In this document: positions 56,301 through 62,554 of the stretch, piece by piece | How positions within the stretch are numbered: position 1 is the stretch's first letter | Layout of the letters: each line of letters opens with the position of its first letter | NCBI RefSeq assembly: GCF_900101265.1 | Contig: NZ_FMZS01000019.1 | Coordinates: 1 to 64,000, forward strand | Source: Massilia sp. PDC64 | Lineage (GTDB): Bacteria > Pseudomonadota > Gammaproteobacteria > Burkholderiales > Burkholderiaceae_D | Reading direction: 5' to 3' | Length of the DNA: 64,000 bases | Notes under the pieces: generated by a model | Told to the model about the DNA's origin: nothing | Databases searched by the model: none | The model's input: the letters and a program-made list of their open reading frames with translations, nothing else | Program-made: the position numbers and the translations under genes

Positions 56301-58609
56301 CTGTAGCGCCCCGGGCACGGCGCGACGAGGTGCGCATCGCCGAGCAGGCCGGCACGCAGGTAGCAGCCTTCCAGCAGGTCGTGCGACAGCACGCGGTCCT
56401 CCGGCAGGCGTCCGCGCAGCACGCGGTCGTACGCGGCCAGGTCGTAGATGCCCTGGCCCGCGAACGTGCCTGCGCCGAACAGGTCCTGGGCGATGCGACG
56501 TTCGTCGCCACCGCACAGGCGCCGGTAGCGCGACGCATCGTCCGGCGGCAGCGCCGCCGTCACGCGCGGCTGCAGCACGCCATGGCCGGCCACCACGCGC
56601 CGGCCCGCGTCATCGAGCACGGGGTGATTCAGCGGATGGGCCATCGTCGCGACGAAGGCACGGGCGGCGTCGCGCGGCAGCCGGGTCTCGGCATCCAGCG
56701 TGATCACGTAGCGGATCTCGTCCAGGCCGTCGACGGGACCTTCGATCACGGCGAACGGCGCGCGCTCGCCCCGCAGCAGGAAGGCGTTCAGGTCTTCCAG
56801 CTTGCCGCGCTTGCGTTCGCGGCCGATCCACGCGCCCTCGCCCTCGCTCCAGGTGCGCTGGCGGTGCAGCAGCAGGAACGGCCGCTTATCGCCTTGATTC
56901 TCGCCGTGCTTCGCATTCAGCGCGACGATGCCGGCGCGCGCCTGTTCGATCAGCTCGGCGTCGCCGTAGACTTCCTGCCGTGGGGCGTCGACGAGGTCGG
57001 TCAGGAGGCAGAAGCGCAGGTGCGGGTCGCGGTTGGCGAGGTAGTGCACTTCGAGCGCCTCGACGAGCGCAGTCACGTTGTCGCGGCTGTACAGCAGCGC
57101 CGGCACGACGACGATCGCGCGTGCATCGGACGGGATGCCGCCGCCGAAATCCATGCGCGGCAGGGGCGCCGGTGGGACGAGCCGCGCGGCCATCAGGTCG
57201 ACGAGGGCCAGCGCCAGCCGGCTCGCACCGAGCGCGCCCAGCAGGCCGATGACGACGAGCAGCGCGGGGCCTGCGCCGTCCTGCGCCGCATGGAGGGCGA
57301 TCGCGCCCGCGAACGCCGCGGTGCACGCGCCGACGGCGCCCAGGTAGGCCGGCAGCGCCCGTATGCGGCCGGAACTGCGGCCGGGACGCATGTTCAGGCG
57401 CTGCTTCAGCAGGGACAGGCCTTCGCCGGCCAGATAGTGGCCCACGTGGCGCCGGCGCGCGTCATGTCCTTCTGCCGCCAGCGCCAGCGCCTCCGTCGCC
57501 ACCTCGATCTCGGGGCGGCCGGCCGCGCGCGCGAGGCGCGCGACCACGCGGCGGTAATGGTCGCGCGTGGCGCCGTCCATGCGGCCGTAGACGCCGGCCG
57601 GGTCGCCGCGCAGCGCCTGCTCGACGGCGCTCATCGTCTCGACGAATTCGCGCCAGTCCATGCTGCCCAGCAGGCGCAGGCTGTTCACCGTGTTCGCGAC
57701 CGAGACGTCGTCGGCAGCCTGCTGCGCGACGTCGGCCTGCACCGCCTGGTCGATGGTGCGGCCCTCGTCCGCGAGACGCGTCGCGACCCATTGCAACGCC
57801 TGCGTGAGCGGACCGCCGCGGCCCTGCAACCGACGCGCGAGTTCGGCCACGAAGCCGGAACTCATCGGCTGCACGTCGCGCACCATGTCGGCCACGACGA
57901 GGATCAGGTCACCGGGGCGCTCCTCCGCCCTGGCCGTCATGCGGTCGGCCCAGCGGTTGGCCTGCACGCGCTGGCGCCGGGTGTCCGCCTGGCGCACGGC
58001 GAGGCGGCGCAGGTTCTCGATCAGCACGAGACGCAGCATGGTCGGCAACGCCCCCAGCTCGCCCAGCGCCAGCGGCGCGCCTTCCTGGTAGGCGGCGACG
58101 AAGCGCGCGAGGCTTTCCGCGTCCAGCCTGCCATCGCCATGCGCGATCACGTCCAGCGCCAGCTGGTACACGCGCGGATTGCCGCGTGCGTCAGGGTCCT
58201 GCAGGCAGGGCAGCGCGCGGCAGTCGTCGTCGGGCAGGTGGCGGCGCGCGAGCCGGACGTGGTCGTCGATCAGCCAGGCGTGGTCGAGCAGCCATCCGGC
58301 CGCCGGCGGCAGGCGCACGCCGGCGTGGGCGGCGCGGGCGAGGCCGGCGCAGGCGTCGGCGATGACGGCGGCATTGTCGTCCAGGCGGTCCAGCAGGCGG
58401 TCGCTGCCCGCCTGGTCGGCCAGTTGATGGCGCGCGGCGAGGCGGCGGCCGTGGACGGCCATCTGGGCGGCAGAAAACAATTCGGCGCGCAGCGGGGCGT
58501 CGTCGTCGGCGACGCCGGCGGCTGCGGGCGGCAGCGCTTGATCTTCTTTCAACAGGAACCTCGTGGTGGCGTGCGCAACCGACCGCCGGCTGACGCGGGA
58601 CGCGACCAT
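50306..58609 (-). CDS. ndvB: Cyclic beta-1,2-glucan synthase
   Basis: A 2767-residue integral membrane enzyme, close to the length of the ChvB/NdvB family (about 2800). Order: an N-terminal cytoplasmic region, membrane segments near 416-466, a GT84 glycosyltransferase part (about 490-850; VITLDAETRLPRD near 636 and LSHDLLEG near 741), two membrane clusters (about 820-860 and 943-990), a glycoamylase-like domain (YNAMDTTLHYQYRAF near 1416), and two GH94 modules (SNGRYHVMVTAGGAGYSAW near 1590; GGFTPDGREYVIRTG near 2040) with a catalytic barrel containing RFGDQLQDAM near 2373. It makes periplasmic cyclic beta-1,2-glucan used in osmotic adaptation and host interaction. The whole frame is intact. 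An upstream GTGTCCG half-site and weak -24/-12-like element are noted under findings. Confidence 0.96.
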   Translation of the reverse strand: MVASRVSRRSVAHATTRFLLKEDQALPPAAAGVADDDAPLRAELFSAAQMAVHGRRLAARHQLADQAGSDRLLDRLDDNAAVIADACAGLARAAHAGVRLPPAAGWLLDHAWLIDDHVRLARRHLPDDDCRALPCLQDPDARGNPRVYQLALDVIAHGDGRLDAESLARFVAAYQEGAPLALGELGALPTMLRLVLIENLRRLAVRQADTRRQRVQANRWADRMTARAEERPGDLILVVADMVRDVQPMSSGFVAELARRLQGRGGPLTQALQWVATRLADEGRTIDQAVQADVAQQAADDVSVANTVNSLRLLGSMDWREFVETMSAVEQALRGDPAGVYGRMDGATRDHYRRVVARLARAAGRPEIEVATEALALAAEGHDARRRHVGHYLAGEGLSLLKQRLNMRPGRSSGRIRALPAYLGAVGACTAAFAGAIALHAAQDGAGPALLVVIGLLGALGASRLALALVDLMAARLVPPAPLPRMDFGGGIPSDARAIVVVPALLYSRDNVTALVEALEVHYLANRDPHLRFCLLTDLVDAPRQEVYGDAELIEQARAGIVALNAKHGENQGDKRPFLLLHRQRTWSEGEGAWIGRERKRGKLEDLNAFLLRGERAPFAVIEGPVDGLDEIRYVITLDAETRLPRDAARAFVATMAHPLNHPVLDDAGRRVVAGHGVLQPRVTAALPPDDASRYRRLCGGDERRIAQDLFGAGTFAGQGIYDLAAYDRVLRGRLPEDRVLSHDLLEGCYLRAGLLGDAHLVAPCPGRYSDDVARRHRAIRGDWQLAGWLRDRVPRADGSREANPLPPLARWTLFDNLRRSLVAPALCILLVLCWALLPAPAFWSAAVLAVFFVPFALRTLVALADKPHDVAPGPHLLHCAHDARIGLYHALLDTVFLPHEASYSVDAIARGAWRMLVSKRQRLEWRAPTLSRSSTDMEANWQNMWFAPAFAVGVAVLLSFAHPFALFAAAPLLLLWFLSPVVAWWVSLPAARPAPHLADAQRRFLRTTARRTWAFFEDHVTEEENWLPPDHLQEHPAPVVAHRTSPASMGLALLANVTAWDFGYAATGDLLARTRATLQTMGRLERQRGHFHDAYDTCTLAPLPPLSVSAAGGGNLAAHLLVLAAGLERLADEPIASSRALDGIRDTLDVVEDHAVSSAPAVREAIAALRLHLTPERCRNAGTLPGLADCLQALVRQAEALCAVVPDDADAQLRDWAGRLARQAAAAQADLLVMAPWMRVVQEYVIDSSLTRIPTVRELAGFGMKAPGDDLEPEERTRQLLLAGLVAEGSTNARVRLQEIERLARAARDCADVDVGLLGDGDPGLLAADARLASFAGIARGQLPQEHWFALGRQLCVAYGQQLLLSEHGALDAYLAPLLVMPAYRDTLLDQTYRGIVRVQAEYGRRRDVPWGFAASGYNAMDTTLHYQYRAFGVPGTGIRRASGEDLVVAPYAALLALMVEPERACANLERMAQLGFTGRYGFYEAADYTPARRPAGQPYAIVRAFVARHQGMGLLALSYLLHNRPMQRRFAAEPQFQAALPLLQEPAPPAGTGRHVEIEDARQSATAADTPARTVTQPDAAPQDVQLLSNGRYHVMVTAGGAGYSAWRDAAVTRWRADPTADDSGHVCYVRDVDSGALWSNTWQPTLARPEHYEARFSEGRAAFRRRDHGIELHTEIVVAPDDDVELRRLRIANRTGAARTIELTSYAELVPAAVQMEILAERSALLCARRQEWVLKAMTVHGDETAAQFETDRARFIGRGRSRAHPAALEGRAPLGGSDGAVSDPALAIRRILTLAPHQETTVDIVLGVAGTRDHALRLIDKYRDRDVADRVPELAWTHGQVMLRQLNATEADAQLYARLAGSVLAPQPALRADPAVIARNQRGRADLEALGIPGDRPLVLLHLRDAANLDLARELVQAYAWWRAKGLAANLVVWCDGSAALHDEVAHLPGAGGVFVCTSEQLTMEDRMLMQAVARVVLQDEQGSLAEQLRRASARKAELPPALVPAAKPAQYELDAPAVPALVLDNGIGGFTPDGREYVIRTGPGRHTPAPWVNVLASPMFGTVISESGQAYSWNQNAHAFRLTPWEGDPIAGCGGEVFYLRDEQTGVFWSPTALPAPSGGDYVTRHGFGYSVFEHTAHGIRSELLTYVALDAPLKHIVLKLRNDGTTPRRLSVTGYVEWVLGELRAGSAPHVVTEQDPVSGALFARNAWNGDFAGRVAFFHLDAEHVAFTCDRAEFIGRDGSLANPAALGRTTLSGRSGAALDPCAALQTVVDLAPGEEQELVFMLGVGGRRNLDATGMVQRHSGPAAAAADLARARDFWDDTLGAARIETPEPALDVLVNGWVMYQTIACRMWARSSYDQSVGAYRFGDQLQDAMAAVHVRPELLRDHILLFAGHQFVEGDVQSWWHPPTGRGERTRCPDDALWLPLAVHRYVGVTGDYALLDEIAPFIEGRALRQDEAAYCDLPARSQEQASIYEHCVRVLRRALVFGPHGLPPDGSGESVRLGFFLYDVLCRFGELAERRGDYGFCTTCRSAAQVLAHNIDSNAWDGEWYRCAYGDDGRIDAATQSWAVLSGAAERDRARRAMDAVDAHRLCDDGIEDTQAAIWVAMAFAHLGDTERAWELARMLVPAGHARVEPYVMTTGRDSGSWYAGSAGWMFRLIVESLLGVTRAGETLTLMPRLPAGWEGFRLHYRYHGSQYTIAVRRGDEPLLRVDGVAQQGNTIALVDDGRTHEVELHVASRHDAAAPAPHMNWTTCEKMRP

Positions 58610-58712
58610 TCGGGTAAAGCGTGAAGACGAGGGCGCACGGCTGCCGCCATGCTAAGCAATCAGGTGTCCGGAAACTGTGCGTTAGCGAACACTGGTTGAC
58701 GATCGGTATGTT

Positions 58713-60635
58713 TTACGCCAGCGCGAGCCCGCCCGCGAGCGTCCACGCCTGCGCATGCCCCGCGCGGTGCAGGCACAGGGCGGCCTTCGCGCTCCGGTTC
58801 CCGCTGCGGCAGACGAACACGATCGGCCGTGCCGGATCGGACAACCACCCCGGCAGGTATTCCGCGAGGCGCGACAGCGGCACGTGGTGCGCCACGCGGC
58901 CGTGCAGGGTCATCGCGCCGGCCGCGGCTTCGCCCGCTTCGCGCACGTCGACGAGCAGCGCGTCCGCGTGGCGGCGCAGGAACACGTCCAGCGTGTCCGG
59001 ATGCAGCTGGCCCGGCGTGCTGGCGTCGCGTACCGCATGCATCGTCGCGCAGGCCAGGCCGTCGACGTCGGTAACGTGGCAGATCACGGCCGCATCGTGG
59101 GCGACCTGGGCCAGGCGGGCGGCGTCGATGGCGCCGAAGACGTGGCGCACTGCCGTGCGGGGCAAGCGGCCGTCTTGCGCCTCGCCCAGCAGCCAGCCGT
59201 CCGGCACGCGGGCCAGCACGGCGCCGCCGATGGCCATGCAGGGCGCGTGGCTGCCGTCGTCCAGCGCGACGGTGGCGCGGTCCGCCGCGTCGAATTCCAC
59301 CAGGCGCAGGCCGGCATCGCGCGCGAGTGTGGCGATGCGCTCGATCTGGCCGGGCGGAGGATCGAGCGCGACGCAGGTTTGTTCGTCGAACACGATCCAG
59401 CCATGCCGCCCGTCGCCGCTGACCTGCATGACGCCGGGATTTCCACCGGCGAGTGGAGACGTGCGCAATGCCTCGCCGCAGCGGCGGATGCGCACGCAGG
59501 CGGCGTCGACGAAAGCGTCGTCCGCGAGCGGCCCGATCGACAGGCGCACGGCGCCGCCGCTGCGCCACAACGGCAAGCCCATGGCGTCCAGGACGTAGCT
59601 GGGTGCGGCCTTCGCGGCGGAACAGGCCGATCCGGCGCTGACGCGCACGCCGGCCGCGTCGAACAGGTCGAGCAGGTCCTTGCTGGAGACGCCGGGCACG
59701 GCGAAATTCAGCGTGGTCGGCAACGTGTGTTCGAACGGCGCATTGAAGACGATGCCGGGGAACGCGTCGCGCAGCGCGGCCGCGAGACGATCGCGCATGG
59801 TGGCCAGCTCGGCGTGGGTGCGGAACGTCGTGCCCTCTTCCAGTGCGGCCAGCACGGCGCCGAGGGCGGCGATGCCGGCCATGTTTTCCGTGCCGGAGCG
59901 CTGCCCGCCTTCCTGGCCGCCGCCGATCATCAAGGGCGTGTACGGCGCGCCGTCGCGCACGTACAGGATGCCGATGCCTTTCGGCGCATGCAGTTTATGA
60001 CCGGAGAACGGGGCGTAATCGATGCGCGTGTTGGCCAGGTCGAGCGGCAGCTTGCCCAGCGCCTGCACGCAGTCGACCATCCAGTAGGCTTTCGATCCGC
60101 TCGCGCGCAGCACGCGCGCGATGCCGTCCAGGTCGGAAATCACGCCCGTCTCGTTGTTGGCCGCCATCGTGCAGACCATTGCGGCGCGCGACGCCAGGTC
60201 GCGCAGGACGTCCAGCCGATGGCGCCCGGTGGCGTCCACGGGCAGCGGCTGCAGGGTGAGCCCGGTGCCGAGCAGGCGGTTCCAGTGCGCGAGGCTTTCC
60301 GACACGGCCTTGTGTTCGGTGGCGCCGTAGACCAGCAGGTCGCCGCAGGCCTCGCCCGCCGCGCGGCGTTCGCGCACGGCGCACAAAACCGACAGCACGG
60401 CGGTCTGGATGCCTTCCGTGGCGCCGCTCGTGAACAGCACGCGGCCCGGCCCGGCGCCGAGCACGCGGCGGGCGCGCGCACGGGTCGTGTCGAGGATGCG
60501 TTTGGCGCGCAGGCCGGTGGCGTGGCTGCTGCTCGGATTGCCGAACGAGGCCTCCATCGCCTCGACCGCGGCGGCGATTGCGGAAGGCAGGACCGGCGAA
60601 GTGGCGTTTGCGTCGAGGTAGAGGTCGGGGGCCAT
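58713..60635 (-). CDS. Cysteine desulfurase-like / MBL-remnant / rhodanese fusion
   Basis: A 640-residue fusion. Residues 1-385 are a class V aminotransferase of the NifS/IscS type: DANATSPV start, TSGATEGIQ, SGHK with the PLP lysine Lys214 and the sulfur-accepting Cys338 in SAGSACSA. Residues about 400-510 (GWIVFDEQTCVALDPPPGQ, LVEFDAADRATVA) resemble the N-terminal strands of MBL/glyoxalase II proteins but lack the HxHxDH metal site. Residues 540-640 are a rhodanese domain with Cys609 in FVCRSGNRS. The join suggests intramolecular persulfide transfer from cysteine to the rhodanese. It is divergent from an Lrp-type regulator. I am sure of the outer domains; the middle one is a tentative reading. 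Confidence 0.82.
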   Translation of the reverse strand: MAPDLYLDANATSPVLPSAIAAAVEAMEASFGNPSSSHATGLRAKRILDTTRARARRVLGAGPGRVLFTSGATEGIQTAVLSVLCAVRERRAAGEACGDLLVYGATEHKAVSESLAHWNRLLGTGLTLQPLPVDATGRHRLDVLRDLASRAAMVCTMAANNETGVISDLDGIARVLRASGSKAYWMVDCVQALGKLPLDLANTRIDYAPFSGHKLHAPKGIGILYVRDGAPYTPLMIGGGQEGGQRSGTENMAGIAALGAVLAALEEGTTFRTHAELATMRDRLAAALRDAFPGIVFNAPFEHTLPTTLNFAVPGVSSKDLLDLFDAAGVRVSAGSACSAAKAAPSYVLDAMGLPLWRSGGAVRLSIGPLADDAFVDAACVRIRRCGEALRTSPLAGGNPGVMQVSGDGRHGWIVFDEQTCVALDPPPGQIERIATLARDAGLRLVEFDAADRATVALDDGSHAPCMAIGGAVLARVPDGWLLGEAQDGRLPRTAVRHVFGAIDAARLAQVAHDAAVICHVTDVDGLACATMHAVRDASTPGQLHPDTLDVFLRRHADALLVDVREAGEAAAGAMTLHGRVAHHVPLSRLAEYLPGWLSDPARPIVFVCRSGNRSAKAALCLHRAGHAQAWTLAGGLALA

Positions 60636-60778
60636 AAAATAATTGCTAAAAGTCCAAAAATAAATGCGCCATCAGCGCGATTGTTGAGTAATATGTTACG
60701 GTTTGGTGCCGAAAATGACGTACTAAAGAATCTTTGATTTTTCCTAGGCTGAAGAACGAACATTCTAGAGATCGCGAG
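60636..60778. other. AT-rich divergent promoter region for the desulfurase fusion and Lrp regulator
   Basis: This 143-base region is markedly AT-rich compared with the rest (for example AAAATAATTGCTAAAAG and TTGATTTTTCC). It separates the fusion gene (minus) and the Lrp-family gene (plus). AT-rich, curved sites are typical Lrp/AsnC targets, so divergent autoregulated control is likely. I cannot pick single -35/-10 pairs with confidence. Confidence 0.5.
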
Positions 60779-61273
60779 ATGGACAAGATGAATTCACTCG
60801 ACAAATACGACTGCGCGATTCTGGCCGCCCTGCAGGCCGACGCCACGCTGTCGATTTCCGGCCTGAGCGAAAAGGTCGGGCTCTCCAGCACGCCGTGCTG
60901 GAAACGCGTCAAACGCCTGGAGGAAGAGGGATACATCGAGAGCCGGGTGAGCATCGTCAACCGGCACAAGGTCGGCCTGCCCGTGACCGTGTTCGTCAGC
61001 GTGCGCACCAACGAACACGACGAAAAATGGCTGGAGCGCTTCGCGTCCGCCGTCATCGCGCTGCCGGAAGTCCTGGAATTCCACCGCATGAGCGGCGATG
61101 TCGACTACCTGCTGAAGGTCGTCACGACCGACATCGACGGCTACGACCGCTTCTACAAAAAACTGATCAAGACCGCGCAACTGTCCGGCGTCTCCTCCGC
61201 GTTCTCGATGGAGCAGATCAAGTGCACCACCGCGCTGCCGCTGGAACTGATCTCGCACGGGCTGCCGGCTTAA
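60779..61273 (+). CDS. Lrp/AsnC-family transcriptional regulator
   Basis: A 164-residue regulator with an N-terminal helix-turn-helix (LDKYDCAILAALQADATLSI, SEKVGLSSTPCWKRVKRLEEEGYI) and a C-terminal AsnC ligand-binding domain (VFVSVRTNEHDEKWLERFA, MSGDVDYLLKVVTTDIDGYD). It is divergent from a cysteine desulfurase fusion, so control of cysteine breakdown in response to cysteine or related amino acids is plausible, as in CuyR/DecR-type regulators. Starts at 60779 and 60788 (two Met) are both possible; 60779 is given. Confidence 0.9.
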   Translation: MDKMNSLDKYDCAILAALQADATLSISGLSEKVGLSSTPCWKRVKRLEEEGYIESRVSIVNRHKVGLPVTVFVSVRTNEHDEKWLERFASAVIALPEVLEFHRMSGDVDYLLKVVTTDIDGYDRFYKKLIKTAQLSGVSSAFSMEQIKCTTALPLELISHGLPA

Positions 61274-61341
61274 TCAGTTTGCACGCCACGCCTAACATGC
61301 GATGATGGCGGCCGTTGATTAACACAACGGAGACAAACGGA

Positions 61342-62475
61342 ATGGCATCAACCATCAAAACCGTGGCGCTGGCGGCGATCCTGCTGGCGACCGGGACGGC
61401 CGCGCTCGCCCAGGACCAGGTCGTGCGCATCGGCGTGAGCGGCCCGCTGTCGGGCGCCAATGCGTTCGCCGGCAAGGACGACGAAAACGGCGTGCGCCTC
61501 GCGGTCGAGGAACTCAACGCGCAAAAGCTCAAGGTGGGCGGCAAGGCGCTGAAATTCGAACTGCTGTCCGAGGACGACCAGGGCGACCCGAAAGCGGGCG
61601 TGAGCGTCGCGCAGAAGTTCGCCGACGCCGGCGTCAAGTTCGTGCTCGGCCCGTACAACTCGGGCGTCGCGATCCCCGCTTCGCGCGTCTACAACGATGC
61701 CGGCATCCTGATGTCGACCGTAGGCACGAGCCCGAAAATCACCCAGGCACGCTACCCGAACGTGTTCCGCATCGTCGCGAGCGATTCCCAGGTCGGCGCG
61801 TCGATGGCGTCGTATGCGGCCAAGGAATTGAAAATCAAGACGGTCGGCGTGATCGACGACCGCACCGCCTTCGGCCAGGGCATCGCCGACGAATTCGCGA
61901 AGCAGGCGCGCGCCTCCGGCGTGACCGTCGTCGGCCGCGAATTCACGAACGACAAGGCCAGCGACTTTTCCGCCATCCTCACCGCGTTCCGCGCGAAGAA
62001 AGTGGATGCCATCTTCTTCGGCGGCTATGCGCCGCAGGGCGCCCCGATGGCGCGCCAGATGAAGCAGCTGGGCATGGCAAACGTCCGCCTGCTGGGCGGC
62101 GACACGCTGTGCAGTCCGGAGATGGCCAAGCTGGGCGGCGACGCCGTCGGCGAGAACGTGATGTGCGCGCAGGCCGGCGCCACGCTCGACAAGCAGGCCA
62201 ATGGCCCCGCGTTCAAGGCACGCTACAAACAGCGTTTCCAGCGCGACCCGGACGTGTACGCGCCCGCGTTCTACGACCAGACGATGTTCATCGCGAAGGC
62301 CATGCAGGCCGCGAACACGACGGACGCCGCGGCCGTCGGCAAGCAGCTGCACACGATGAGCTACCAGGGCGTGGCCGGCACGTACGGCTACGATGCGAGC
62401 GGCAACCTGAAAAAGACGGCCGTCACAGTCTACACCTTCAAGGGCGGGCAGCTGGCGCCGCTGGCTAATTATTAA
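61342..62475 (+). CDS. Branched-chain amino acid-type ABC transporter substrate-binding protein
   Basis: A 377-residue periplasmic protein with a signal peptide (TIKTVALAAILLATGTAALAQ, given in two parts: TIKTVALAAILLATG and TAALAQ) and the Leu/Ile/Val-binding (LivJ/LivK) fold: VRIGVSGPLSGANAFAGKD, FVLGPYNSGVAIPASRVYND, TVGTSPKITQARYPNVFRI and FFGGYAPQGAPMARQ. It should bind an amino acid or related ligand. No permease or ATPase gene is adjacent, so it is an orphan that may feed a system elsewhere. The start at 61342 is preceded by GGAG. Confidence 0.92.
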   Translation: MASTIKTVALAAILLATGTAALAQDQVVRIGVSGPLSGANAFAGKDDENGVRLAVEELNAQKLKVGGKALKFELLSEDDQGDPKAGVSVAQKFADAGVKFVLGPYNSGVAIPASRVYNDAGILMSTVGTSPKITQARYPNVFRIVASDSQVGASMASYAAKELKIKTVGVIDDRTAFGQGIADEFAKQARASGVTVVGREFTNDKASDFSAILTAFRAKKVDAIFFGGYAPQGAPMARQMKQLGMANVRLLGGDTLCSPEMAKLGGDAVGENVMCAQAGATLDKQANGPAFKARYKQRFQRDPDVYAPAFYDQTMFIAKAMQAANTTDAAAVGKQLHTMSYQGVAGTYGYDASGNLKKTAVTVYTFKGGQLAPLANY

Positions 62476-62502
62476 AGATCGCCCGTAAAGACTGGGCCCC
62501 GG

Positions 62503-62536
62503 GCGGCGCAAGGCGTATCCTTGGCGCCGCTTCTTT
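62503..62536 (+). terminator. Intrinsic terminator after the LivK-type gene
   Basis: GCGGCGCAAGG (62503-62513) pairs with CCTTGGCGCCGC (62519-62530) with a single-base bulge and a 5-base loop, followed by TTCTTT. It lies 28 bases after the binding-protein stop and 19 bases before the DUF885 start, so it should end the first transcript. Confidence 0.65.
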
Positions 62537-62554
62537 ACACTCGTTCAGACCACC

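Noticed and set aside
53726..58624. A 1632-codon open frame on the plus strand opposite the glucan synthase
   Set aside because: The minus-strand frame is an intact cyclic beta-1,2-glucan synthase with matching domains. The plus-strand frame has the repetitive Arg/Ala/Val shadow composition and no start context.
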